Below, in pieces: positions 42,109 to 50,065 of a stretch of 64,000 nt of DNA (position 1 is its first letter; each line of letters starts with the position of its first letter). The position numbers and the translations under genes were made by a program. The stretch spans positions 434,001 through 498,000 of the forward strand of contig NZ_OX636706.1 in assembly GCF_951793255.1 (NCBI RefSeq), read 5' to 3'. This DNA is from Desulfovibrio piger (GTDB taxonomy: Bacteria; Desulfobacterota; Desulfovibrionia; Desulfovibrionales; Desulfovibrionaceae). Under the pieces are notes generated by a model, which searched no databases, was not told the DNA's origin, and worked only from the letters and a program-made list of their open reading frames with translations.

Positions 42109-44949
42109 ATGCCGCGAGAGCTTTCCCTAGCCGTCAATATCAGCGCCCGCCTGGCGTCGTCCTTCCGGTCCGCCGTGGACGCCGCCCGTGCGGGTTTTCG
42201 CGGCATGCATGCCGACGCGCGGCAACAGGCGGCAGCCGTGCGGGCCGGAGCGGCCGCGACCGGGGAGTTTGCCCGTTCTTCCGCTCTGGCCCGGCAGGCC
42301 GCGGCCACGGCAGGTTCTGCGGCTGCGGGTTCCTTTGGTCAGGCCGGTGCCGCGGCCGGTAACGCCGGCGGGCAGGTCAGCAAACTTTCCGGGCAGGTGG
42401 CCGCGCTTCCCGGCGTGGCGCGGGAGTTCGACAAGGCATTTTCCTACGCGGCGGGTGCCGCGGAAAACGCATTGAAAGGCACGGGCGCGGCCTCTGATCT
42501 CCTGGCAAAAAAGCAGAAGGCGCTTCATGACTATCTGAAGCGCACGAATATCGAAGCCGGGAACCGGTCCCGGGCGGAAGCTGCCATGCGAGCCCTGGCG
42601 CTTCGGCAAGTGGAGCTCAGACGCAACGAGGAAGCACTTGCCCGCGCGATGGATCGCAGCAATGCCGTTGCCGAAAAGCGCAGCCGCCTTTATGCCGATG
42701 TGGGCAAGCTGACCGTGTCCGGAGCGGCTGCCGCCGCGCCGGCGGCAATGGCCGTCAAGACAGCGGCGCAAAAGCAGGACACCATCCGCGACATGGCCAT
42801 AACCGGCGGCATGAGTGCTGAGGATGAAGCCAGGCTGTCCGAATCCGTACGGAACATCTCGCGGGAATCCAACCAGTACCAGACGGACGTCCTGCAGGGG
42901 ATGCAGGTCCTGGTGGCGGGCGGCGTCCAAAGCCGGGAAGAGCTGGAAGGTTACGGGGCGGTGCTTGCCCGGACGGCCACGTCGACCCGGGCAAGTATGG
43001 ACGACCTTGGCGCGACCACGCTGGCCCTGCGTGACAACCTGGGCATTACGGCCGAAGGGCTGAACGAATCCTTCAATATTCTGGCTGCGGGCGGCAAGGC
43101 CGGTCTTGTGGAAATGAAGGACATGGCGAAGTTCCTCCCCCAGCTGGCACCGATGTTTGCCGGCATGGGCGTCACGGGACAGCAGGCCGTGGCGGAAATG
43201 ACGGCGGGATTGCAGATTGCCCGGCGTGGCGCGGGTACCAATGATGAAGCCGCGAACAATATGCGCAACTATCTGCAAAAGATCTTCGCTCCGGACACGG
43301 TGAAGAACTTCGCCGACGCGGGCATTGATCTGCAAGGCTCGCTGAAGCAGCTGGCCAAAGACGGCATCGGCCCCTTCGAGGGGACCATGCGGCTTGTCAT
43401 GGAATACATGAAAAGCAAGAGCCCGCAGGCGGCCGCCGAGTTCAAGAAAGCCATGACGATCGAGGATGAGGCCAAGCGGAAGCAGGCCTTGCAGCGCATC
43501 AGCGAAGCCTACGCGCTTTCCGACCTGTTCCGGGACATGCAGGCCATGAACTTTTTGCGGCCGCTCGTCATGCAGATGGACGACTACAAAAAGATCAAGG
43601 CCGAAGCCCTGGAAGCGGGCAAACAGGACGTTCTCGGAAAAGATTTTGACCTGCGAATGGCGTCTCCGGTGGAAAAAGCAAAACGGCTGCGCGTGGAGTT
43701 CGATCTTGCGGCGGAATCGCTGGGTAAGGCGCTTTTGCCCTCGGCGCTGGCCGTGGGGGACAGCCTGTTGCCGCTGCTCCAGCGCGGGGCGGACTGGATG
43801 GAACAGAACCAGGAGACTGTGGCACTGGTGGCGAAAGTGGCCGCTGGCCTGTTCCTGTTCCGGGGCGGGTTGCTGGCCTTGCGTCTGGGCTTCACCTTGC
43901 TTGGCGGGCCACTGGTATCGGCGGCGGTCCGGTTCCTGACTTTCCGTGCCCTGCTGGCCGGCGGCGTCCGCCCTATGCAGGCATTGTTCCGTCTGTTCGG
44001 CCTGTCGCCCCGCGCTGCCGGTATTTTTGCCGGGGCGCTGGGCAAGGCAGGCAGCGCCGTCCGCGGTCTTGGAACTCTTGTGCTTCGTGCGGGGCGCGTG
44101 CTTTCCGGCGCTCTTGTGAAAGGGCTTTCGCTTGCCGGCAAGGCAGTATTCGTACTGGGGCGCGCCCTGCTGCTCAACCCCGTGGGGCTTCTGGTAACGG
44201 GCATCGGCGTGGCCGCTTACCTGATCTACAAGAACTGGGACAAGGTCAAGGCCGCCTTTTCCGCCGGCTGGAACTGGCTGAAGGCGCTGGGGCCGCGTCT
44301 CATGCAACAGGGTCGGGAGCTGATAGCCTCGATCTTTCCTGAAGGCGGTATCGGCCCGGCGCTGGAAGCGGGCTGGAACACGGTCAAGACCAAATTCCAG
44401 GGCGGCATGACATATATCAAGGGCTTGCCGGCTCAATTCCTGGGCTTGGGCAGGAGTGTGGCTTCCGGTCTTGTCGAGGGGCTCAAGTCCGGCATCGATG
44501 CGGCGACGGAAGCCATCGCGGGCATGGCCGAGAGCGTGAAGAACAAATTCAAGGGCTGGCTCGGTATCGCCAGTCCGAGCAAGGTCTTTGCCGGCTACGG
44601 CCTGAACGTCGCCCAGGGCGCCGCCCTGGGCATAAAGGCCGGGGAAGGCGAAGCAGCCGGTGCCGCCGCCGGCCTCGCAAAAGCCGCAGCGGCTGAATGG
44701 CAGCCGCCCAGGCTGCTGACCGCTCCGGACGGCCCGGCAAAGATCGCCAGAGCCGCGCGGGCCGACCGGGAGGGCATACACGGCTTTGGTGGCAGCGCCG
44801 GGGTGAACGTCACCTTTTCGCCGAACATCACCATCCAGGGCAACGCGACGGAAAAGGAAGTACGGAGTGCTCTTGCCATGACCTTGCCGGAGCTGGAACG
44901 CATGATCCGCCGCGTCATGCACGACAGGGAGCGCCGCGCGTATGTTTAG
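42109..44949 (+). CDS. Tail tape measure protein
   Basis: 946 residues. The N-terminal 180 residues are Ala-rich coiled coil. A TP901-type core follows (about 200-480, with SREELEGYGAVLARTATSTRASMDDLG and MFAGMGVTGQQAVAEM). Hydrophobic spans lie at about 575-680, and the C-terminus has the GWLGIASPSKVFAGYG motif typical of tape measure proteins. Sets tail length and takes part in DNA injection. Length implies a tail of roughly 140 nm by the usual 1.5 angstrom per residue rule. Confidence 0.92.
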   Translation: MPRELSLAVNISARLASSFRSAVDAARAGFRGMHADARQQAAAVRAGAAATGEFARSSALARQAAATAGSAAAGSFGQAGAAAGNAGGQVSKLSGQVAALPGVAREFDKAFSYAAGAAENALKGTGAASDLLAKKQKALHDYLKRTNIEAGNRSRAEAAMRALALRQVELRRNEEALARAMDRSNAVAEKRSRLYADVGKLTVSGAAAAAPAAMAVKTAAQKQDTIRDMAITGGMSAEDEARLSESVRNISRESNQYQTDVLQGMQVLVAGGVQSREELEGYGAVLARTATSTRASMDDLGATTLALRDNLGITAEGLNESFNILAAGGKAGLVEMKDMAKFLPQLAPMFAGMGVTGQQAVAEMTAGLQIARRGAGTNDEAANNMRNYLQKIFAPDTVKNFADAGIDLQGSLKQLAKDGIGPFEGTMRLVMEYMKSKSPQAAAEFKKAMTIEDEAKRKQALQRISEAYALSDLFRDMQAMNFLRPLVMQMDDYKKIKAEALEAGKQDVLGKDFDLRMASPVEKAKRLRVEFDLAAESLGKALLPSALAVGDSLLPLLQRGADWMEQNQETVALVAKVAAGLFLFRGGLLALRLGFTLLGGPLVSAAVRFLTFRALLAGGVRPMQALFRLFGLSPRAAGIFAGALGKAGSAVRGLGTLVLRAGRVLSGALVKGLSLAGKAVFVLGRALLLNPVGLLVTGIGVAAYLIYKNWDKVKAAFSAGWNWLKALGPRLMQQGRELIASIFPEGGIGPALEAGWNTVKTKFQGGMTYIKGLPAQFLGLGRSVASGLVEGLKSGIDAATEAIAGMAESVKNKFKGWLGIASPSKVFAGYGLNVAQGAALGIKAGEGEAAGAAAGLAKAAAAEWQPPRLLTAPDGPAKIARAARADREGIHGFGGSAGVNVTFSPNITIQGNATEKEVRSALAMTLPELERMIRRVMHDRERRAYV

Positions 44950-45898
44950 CGTTTTCGCCACACTGGGGGACGTGCTTTTTGCTCCACGGCTTTCGCCATC
45001 CGGGCTTGACGTGCAGCAGGGGGCGGCATTCGCGGAGCATGCCCTGTTCTCCCGCGCCCCGCGTCTGCAATACACCGGCCGGGAGCTGGACGTGCTGAAT
45101 CTGGTCTTTGATCTGCATTTCAGTTTTTGCACACCGGCCGAAGAGAAAAAGAAGCTGGAAACCATGCTGAGGGGGCATCAGGCCCATCCGCTGGTGTTCG
45201 GCGACGGCTCCTGGTGGGGCTACTTCGTCCTTGAACGGCTCTCCACCACATTTGAGCAGTGCTCCCCGTCCGGTACACCCTGGCTGATTTCCATGCAGGC
45301 GGAGCTGAAGGAATACACGGGCGACCCGGCAAAGCCCCTTGAGCGTCCGGCGGTGAGCGACGGTGCCCCTTCTCTGGCGGTATACCCGGGCCGGGGCTCC
45401 CTGCTTTCCCTGGCGACGCCGGCGGCCGGCGGAGGCCTGTGGGACACCATGCGCACGGCGGTTTCCTTTGCGCAGCAGGCACGGGGGATCGTCAGCGAGG
45501 CCACGGATCTTGTGGGGCTGGCCAGAGATGTGGCGGGCGCGGGCGGTCCGTTCGAGGCCGTGTCTCTGGCTCTGGGCGGCGCGGACAGGCTGGGGGGACT
45601 TTTGGGCAAGGCGGGCGGCCTGGCGTCAGGATTGACAGACGCCCTCGTGGCGTGCCTGTCGGCCCTGCCGCTGGAAGAGATCACGATCGCCGTGGGAGCC
45701 GCCGGAGAACTGGCCGGCCTCATGCGGGACGGGGCAGCCCTTGCCTCTACGCTGGGCGTGGATACAGGCAACGTGGGGCAAACGCTGGGGCAGGTGGATG
45801 CCTGCCTGGTCGCGGGCTCGTCCTGCCTTGACCGTTGCGCGCCCGTCCTGCAACGGTTTTCCGCCGACGTCGCAGCGCGGCGAGTTCAGGAGGCTTGA
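44942..45898 (+). CDS. Tail protein with GpU-like N-terminus, 318 aa
   Basis: The first 125 residues (ATLGDVLFAP, AEHALFSRAPRLQYTGRELD, HQAHPLVFGDGSWWGYFVLERL) match the P2 GpU-type tail terminator family. The remaining 190 residues are Ala/Gly-rich and helical; in Mu-like phages this place is taken by DNA-circularisation protein N. Overlaps the tape measure gene by eight bases. Confidence 0.82.
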   Translation: MFSVFATLGDVLFAPRLSPSGLDVQQGAAFAEHALFSRAPRLQYTGRELDVLNLVFDLHFSFCTPAEEKKKLETMLRGHQAHPLVFGDGSWWGYFVLERLSTTFEQCSPSGTPWLISMQAELKEYTGDPAKPLERPAVSDGAPSLAVYPGRGSLLSLATPAAGGGLWDTMRTAVSFAQQARGIVSEATDLVGLARDVAGAGGPFEAVSLALGGADRLGGLLGKAGGLASGLTDALVACLSALPLEEITIAVGAAGELAGLMRDGAALASTLGVDTGNVGQTLGQVDACLVAGSSCLDRCAPVLQRFSADVAARRVQEA

Positions 45899-45899
45899 T

Positions 45900-46130
45900 G
45901 TGGACAGGCTCGTACACGTCACAAGTGAGGGCGAGCGTTGGGATACGCTGGCCTGGCGCTACTACGGGGATGTATCGGAAGTGGAACGCATCATCACGGC
46001 CAATCCCCACATGCCGATAACCCCGGTCCTTCCGGGCGGGGTACGGATATTCATCCCTGTGGTCAGGGCCGCGGAACTGGAACACAACGTCAATCTTCCG
46101 CCCTGGTGCTCCGGGGCGAGTGAGGAATGA
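45900..46130 (+). CDS. Tail protein X-like (LysM fold), GTG start
   Basis: 76 residues starting MDRLVHVTSEGERWDTLAWRY. P2 GpX-like: GERWDTLAWRYYGDVSEVERIITANPH. The start is GTG at 45900 with AGGAGG six bases upstream; no in-frame ATG fits. Two bases after the previous stop. Confidence 0.85.
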   Translation: MDRLVHVTSEGERWDTLAWRYYGDVSEVERIITANPHMPITPVLPGGVRIFIPVVRAAELEHNVNLPPWCSGASEE

Positions 46131-47200
46131 ACATGAGCGGCCCGGTAGAAGTCCCTGTGCCCCAGGCACGGATCATATATGAAGGAAAGGACATTTCCGC
46201 GGACATCAGCCCGTATCTTCTCAGCGTCGGCTATACGGACAGATTGTCCGGGGAATCCGACGAGCTGGAGCTGCGCCTTGAAGACACCGACGGGCGCTGG
46301 CGCGGCGACTGGTACCCGGGCAAGGGGGATTCCCTCACGGTATCCATCGGCTACGCCGGGCAGGAGCCTGTTTCCTGCGGCTCCTTCGAGATTGACGAGA
46401 TAGAACTTTCCTTTCCACCGGACGAGGTTTCCATCCGGGCGCTGGCCACAGGCATCAGCGTTTCGTGCAGGACGCGGAAAAGCAAGGGGTACGAGAAAAC
46501 TACGCTGGCCGGAGTGGTCCGCGTGGTGTGCGGACGGCTGGGGCTGACGCCGGCCGGAGAAGTGGCGGACATACCCCTTGACCGGGTGACGCAGTATCAG
46601 GAGAGCGATCTTGCCTTTCTGACCCGGCTTGCCGGCGAGTACGGGCACACGTTCAAGATCAGCGGCAAAAAGATGATTTTCCAGCGCAAGGACAGTGTGC
46701 TGACTGCGGACAGCGCGCGGACCTTCAAACGGGAGGACGTGACGTCGTGCAGCTTCCGGGACAAGCTGAAGGACATTCCCCAAAAGGTCAAAATCAAGAA
46801 ACAGGACGCGGGGAAAAAGGCGCTGAAGGTGTACGGCAAGAGCAGCGACGACAGCCTGGCCGTGGTGGCCACCACGGAGCAGGCACAGAAGAAACGCGGG
46901 CGAACCTCAAAAAAAGCCAGCGGTGACGAGCTGCGCATCGTGGGGCGCGGCAGCCAGGCGCAGCTTGAAGCCAAGGGCAACGCGGCTCTTCAGGACGTGG
47001 AACTGGAACGTTGCCATGCGGAACTTTCACTGTACGGCGACCCTTCCCTGCGTGCCGGAGTATCGGTGGAACTTGGGGAAGACTTCGGCGCGCCGGCGGG
47101 CAAGTACCTGATCACCTGCTCCCGGCATGAAATAAGCCGGGAGGGATACACAACAACGCTGACGCTTGCACGGACGGCGGCCCCGGAGAAAAAGGCATGA
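46127..47200 (+). CDS. Late control/tail hub protein (P2 D / Mu P-like)
   Basis: 357 residues, ATG overlapping the preceding stop. Contains LEDTDGRWRGDWYPGKGDSL, QESDLAFLTRLAGEYGHTFKI and a C-terminal AGKYLITCSRHEISREGYTTTLTL, typical of the baseplate hub (gpD) family. Connects tube and spike. Confidence 0.9.
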   Translation: MNMSGPVEVPVPQARIIYEGKDISADISPYLLSVGYTDRLSGESDELELRLEDTDGRWRGDWYPGKGDSLTVSIGYAGQEPVSCGSFEIDEIELSFPPDEVSIRALATGISVSCRTRKSKGYEKTTLAGVVRVVCGRLGLTPAGEVADIPLDRVTQYQESDLAFLTRLAGEYGHTFKISGKKMIFQRKDSVLTADSARTFKREDVTSCSFRDKLKDIPQKVKIKKQDAGKKALKVYGKSSDDSLAVVATTEQAQKKRGRTSKKASGDELRIVGRGSQAQLEAKGNAALQDVELERCHAELSLYGDPSLRAGVSVELGEDFGAPAGKYLITCSRHEISREGYTTTLTLARTAAPEKKA

Positions 47201-47865
47201 GCCGGACACAGGAAGAATCCGGGGCAACGTTCGCCTTCGGCATCGTCACGGCGGTGGACGCCGGGCGGGGCTGGGCGCGGGCCAGCCTGCCGGAATACGA
47301 TAATCTGGAAACGGCCTTCCTGCCGGTGCTCCAGCGCCGCACGCACAGGGACAAGGCGCTCAATCTGCCGGACGTGGGGGAACAGGTGGTGCTTCTCCTT
47401 GACTTGCGGGGGGAGGACGGCGTCATCCTGGGCGCGGTCTGGTCGGACGCGGACCCCGTGCCGCAGACTGGAGGCCCGGATGTGGATGTGCGGCGCTATG
47501 CCGACGGCACGGTGCTGCGCTATGACCGCGCGGCGCACAGGCTGACGGCGGATGTTCAGGGGGAAATCGTGGCTACCTGCACGGGCAAGGCTGACGTGAC
47601 AGTGGAAGGCCCCGCTCGCGTGGAGTCAAAGGTGGCCCTTACCTTGGCCGCGCCGACCATTACCATGCGGGGAGCCTTGTCCATGCGGAGCTATGAGGGT
47701 GACGGCCCGACCACGGCGGAGATCGACGGTCCCCTGACCGTGAATCGCGGTGACGTGACCGTGCCCGGCAACGACGTAAAGGCCGGCGACGTTTCCCTGA
47801 AGGAACACAGGCACGGCGGCGTAGATACGGGCGGCGGTACCAGCGGCCCGCCGGTCAATGCTTGA
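47197..47865 (+). CDS. Baseplate assembly/spike protein V
   Basis: 222 residues. The gpV pattern is clear: an OB-fold part (FGIVTAVDAGRGWARASLPEYD, PDVGEQVVLLLD) followed by beta-helix spike repeats and a C-terminal HRHGGVDTGGGTSGPP with His residues for metal at the tip. Forms the needle. Ends in an 11-bp overlap with the convergent TPR gene. Confidence 0.9.
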   Translation: MSRTQEESGATFAFGIVTAVDAGRGWARASLPEYDNLETAFLPVLQRRTHRDKALNLPDVGEQVVLLLDLRGEDGVILGAVWSDADPVPQTGGPDVDVRRYADGTVLRYDRAAHRLTADVQGEIVATCTGKADVTVEGPARVESKVALTLAAPTITMRGALSMRSYEGDGPTTAEIDGPLTVNRGDVTVPGNDVKAGDVSLKEHRHGGVDTGGGTSGPPVNA

Positions 47866-48454
47866 GTTTTCTTCGTTCAGCGGCTTCCTGAGCGGCTTTC
47901 ATGCGCGTAAACTTGCCGTAATGAAAACGAGCCTTTTCGCTGTATATTTCAAGCAGGTCTGACCGTTTCTGCCGTTTGCAAGCCGTCATCATGTGGCCGT
48001 ATATCTCAGACAGACGCAAATGAAGAAATTTCTCCCGTACATTTTTGCGCTGATGTCCGAACTCATACTGATTGGCGGCTTCCGCATTATCCAGCAATTC
48101 CTGAAACTCGGCGAGGGCTTCGTCAAAATGCCCTGCCTGCTGTAAAAACAGAGGAAGCCGACAAAGCCTCTGCACCGTATGCCCATCCCCTGAAGGAGTT
48201 ACCAATTCTTTAGCCTTTCGCAGACAGGCTATAGCATCTTCCCATTGTTTGGCGTCCTTGAACTCCGTTGCCTTGCGGTGCAGCGCGGCAAACTCCTCTT
48301 CAACGGATGCCTCTTGTGTCGATGCTGCATCATCTGGCGTTACCTCAGCGCTGACAGCAACGGGTACGTCCTCACCATGCGATATGCCTACGCTGCCGGC
48401 CTGCTCCTTGACAGCAGCCCTTCTGCGACCAAACAGAAAGGATAAAATTCCCAT
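47855..48454 (-). CDS. TPR-type cytosolic protein, opposite strand, 199 aa
   Basis: Acidic N-terminus, then tetratricopeptide-like helical repeats (EEEFAALHRKATEFKDAKQWEDAIACL; LFLQQAGHFDEALAEF). No signal peptide. It is the only leftward gene in the late region, which suggests a lysogeny-expressed accessory gene (moron) with its own promoter. A TTGTAAT TTT ATTACAA dyad sits at 48483-48499, about 30 bp upstream of its start. Confidence 0.72.
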   Translation of the reverse strand: MGILSFLFGRRRAAVKEQAGSVGISHGEDVPVAVSAEVTPDDAASTQEASVEEEFAALHRKATEFKDAKQWEDAIACLRKAKELVTPSGDGHTVQRLCRLPLFLQQAGHFDEALAEFQELLDNAEAANQYEFGHQRKNVREKFLHLRLSEIYGHMMTACKRQKRSDLLEIYSEKARFHYGKFTRMKAAQEAAERRKLKH

Positions 48455-48482
48455 ACCGAACTCCTCTTGCCTCTCGCTGTTT

Positions 48483-48499
48483 TTGTAATTTTATTACAA
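48483..48499. repeat. 17-bp palindrome upstream of the TPR gene
   Basis: TTGTAAT, TTT, ATTACAA: perfect 7-bp arms. The first ten bases are identical to the start of the subterminal repeats at 16888 and 59814 (TTGTAATTTT). Confidence 0.7.
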
Positions 48500-48648
48500 T
48501 TTCGCTTGACGGTCGAGGCATGGGCGAGGTAACTGTCCTTTTCAGGAGCTTAAGAACTCCTTCCAAGACGGCTGGTCACCCCGTAGCGTGGCTCTTTTTA
48601 TGCTCTGTCAAGACTGTTTTTTTCTTGGCGGTGGTGTATAGTACGATC

Positions 48649-48735
48649 TCACAGGTCGGGAGTGGGCTAATACAATACCGCTTGTCGGGAATAGGCCCGC
48701 CGTTTCTTGGACGGTTCTTAGCTCCCGGCCTTTTT
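48649..48735 (+). ncRNA. C4-like antisense RNA candidate upstream of the antirepressor
   Basis: About 87 nt. An outer stem GGTCGGGAG (48654-48662) with CTCCCGGCC (48722-48730), followed by TTTTT, ends it as an intrinsic terminator. An inner hairpin CCG TTTCTTGGA CGG presents a loop TCTTGGA (48705-48711) that is perfectly complementary to TCCAAGA (48762-48768), which overlaps the antirepressor ribosome site. The size, position and layout match C4 RNAs of P1/P7-type phages, which block antirepressor translation. A -10-like TATAGT lies just upstream. Confidence 0.62.
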
Positions 48736-48776
48736 GTTTTCTGAAAAGGTCAATAAGAAAATCCAAGAGGTGTTTC

Positions 48777-49358
48777 ATGACCCAGCTTCCCGCCATTGCC
48801 CTGACGCCCGACGCGCAGGGCCGCCCCACCTGCCTTTCCACCGACGTAGCCCTGCACTTCCAGAAGAAGCATCTTCACATTCTCCGCGACATCGACCGAC
48901 TCAAATCTCTCCTTCCGAACTCCTTCACTGAATCCAATTTTGGATTCAGTGAATACACCGACAAGACAGGACGTAAACTTCGTGCCTTTCGCCTGACCCG
49001 CGACGCCTTCAGCCTTCTGATCATGGGCATGACCGGCCCGGCGGCCATCCGCTGGAAGCTGCGCTACATTGAGGCGTTCAATACGATGGAAAGGGAACTG
49101 CTGGAACGGCATGACGGCGACCTGTTTCTGGCCGGGGCGCGGGCGGCGGCCCAGCGCCTTGCCGGGGAAGAACGCGCCCGGCTGGCCGACTGCGCCCTTG
49201 CCCTGCTGGACGAAGGGCTGACCCAGCGCGAAGTCGGGGAACTTTTACATGTCAGCCGCTGGACGGTGCGGCGGCTCAAGCGGCGCTTCGGCTTCATGGC
49301 CGCGCCGAGGACGGAAACGCGCCCTGAAATCCGTATGGTTCAGGGGGTGCTGGCATGA
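48777..49358 (+). CDS. Rha-type antirepressor with C-terminal helix-turn-helix
   Basis: 193 residues. Residues 1-115 follow the Rha (phage regulatory) pattern: VALHFQKKHLHILRDIDRL, YTDKTGRKLRAFRLTRDAFSLLIMGMTG and LRYIEAFNTMERELL. The C-terminus has a helix-turn-helix (LTQREVGELLHVSRWTVRRLKR). Such proteins antagonise repressors or interfere with phage or host regulation. Its ribosome site (AGAGG) is the predicted target of the upstream C4-like RNA. A 30-bp palindrome lies inside the gene at 48924-48953. Confidence 0.8.
   Translation: MTQLPAIALTPDAQGRPTCLSTDVALHFQKKHLHILRDIDRLKSLLPNSFTESNFGFSEYTDKTGRKLRAFRLTRDAFSLLIMGMTGPAAIRWKLRYIEAFNTMERELLERHDGDLFLAGARAAAQRLAGEERARLADCALALLDEGLTQREVGELLHVSRWTVRRLKRRFGFMAAPRTETRPEIRMVQGVLA
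48924..48953. repeat. 30-bp perfect palindrome inside the Rha-type gene
   Basis: TTCACTGAATCCAA, TT, TTGGATTCAGTGAA: 14-bp perfect arms. It encodes FTESNFGFSE within the Rha domain. Confidence 0.85.
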
Positions 49359-49573
49359 AAGCTCCCGTCAATCCTCTGTACGTTCCCGGCTGTCCCATGG
49401 ATACCGTAACCAACGTTTCGCGGATTCTGGCCTATCTTGGCGACATATCCCTTCATCTTCATCAGCCGGACTCGGACCGCATCGCGCTGGAACTGTCCGG
49501 CGACGGCGCGGACGGACAGTATCACCTGTTCCGAACATTGCAGGAAACACTTGATTCCGTTGTGGAAGAATAA
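49355..49573 (+). CDS. Small protein after the antirepressor, 72 aa
   Basis: Starts MKAPVNPLYVPGCPMDTV; its ATG overlaps the antirepressor stop (ATGA). Helical with no known motif. Probably co-expressed with the antirepressor and ends just before a strong terminator. Confidence 0.65.
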   Translation: MKAPVNPLYVPGCPMDTVTNVSRILAYLGDISLHLHQPDSDRIALELSGDGADGQYHLFRTLQETLDSVVEE

Positions 49574-49579
49574 CTACAG

Positions 49580-49603
49580 GCCCCGCTTCGGCGGGGCTTT
49601 TCG
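49580..49603 (+). terminator. Terminator closing the antirepressor island
   Basis: GCCCCGC, TTCG, GCGGGGC, then TTTTCGTTTT: a stable tetraloop hairpin with a T-rich tail, directly before late promoter 3. Confidence 0.92.
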
Positions 49604-49604
49604 T

Positions 49605-49651
49605 TTTCCTAAAGCCCTTTCAAAGACGCGGCGCGCTCCGTTTCCTATAAA
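49605..49651 (+). promoter_or_regulatory. Late promoter 3 (baseplate/fibre operon), activator-site repeat
   Basis: Third identical copy of the 25-bp repeat (CTAAAGCCCTTTCAAAGACG at its core) with -10 TATAAA at 49646-49651. The predicted start is at or next to the A of the ATG at 49658. Confidence 0.75.
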
Positions 49652-49657
49652 GGAGAC

Positions 49658-50065
49658 ATGTCAAACCTGCTTGCCTCCTCCCGATACCGCGCGACTCCAG
49701 ACACCCCCCACTGGCAACTTGCCCTTGGGGGGGACGGCGTCGTGCAGCAGATCGCGGATGTGCACCAGTGCATCCGCATCATCCTGACCACCCCCAAAGG
49801 TTCCGACCCGTTACGGCCGGATTTCGGGTGCGACGCGGGCAATTATCTTGACTTGCCCCTGGACGCGGCCCGGCCTCATATCGTGCGGGAAGTGCGTGCG
49901 GCGCTCGTCTGGGAACCACGCATCCGTGTTGACGGTGTGGCGGTAAGCCAGGGGAAGGAGCAAAGCGGCGGCCATGCCGTGGTCCGCATAACCTGGAGGC
50001 TTGCCGATATGAGCGGTACGGACGGGCGGAACACGACAAGCGTCGTCATGGGGGGCGCGGCATGA
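49658..50065 (+). CDS. Baseplate wedge protein W (gp25-like)
   Basis: 135 residues. GPW/gp25 pattern: IADVHQCIRIILTTPKGSDPLRPDFGCD, then LVWEPRIRV. Part of the baseplate wedge, as Mu gp46. The AAGGAG lies only two bases from the ATG. Because the promoter start falls at the ATG, its message may be leaderless. Confidence 0.88.
   Translation: MSNLLASSRYRATPDTPHWQLALGGDGVVQQIADVHQCIRIILTTPKGSDPLRPDFGCDAGNYLDLPLDAARPHIVREVRAALVWEPRIRVDGVAVSQGKEQSGGHAVVRITWRLADMSGTDGRNTTSVVMGGAA

Larger units (their letters stand above)
48455..48776. other. Divergent regulatory region between TPR and Rha-type genes
   Basis: 322 bp with no long gene. It contains a 17-bp palindrome (48483-48499), a promoter-like TATAGT at 48637-48642 and the C4-like RNA (about 48649-48735). 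It is AT-rich compared with its surroundings. Confidence 0.65.

Noticed and set aside
42127..45165. Leftward open frame of about 1,010 codons opposite the tape measure gene
   Set aside because: Antisense shadow with low-complexity composition.
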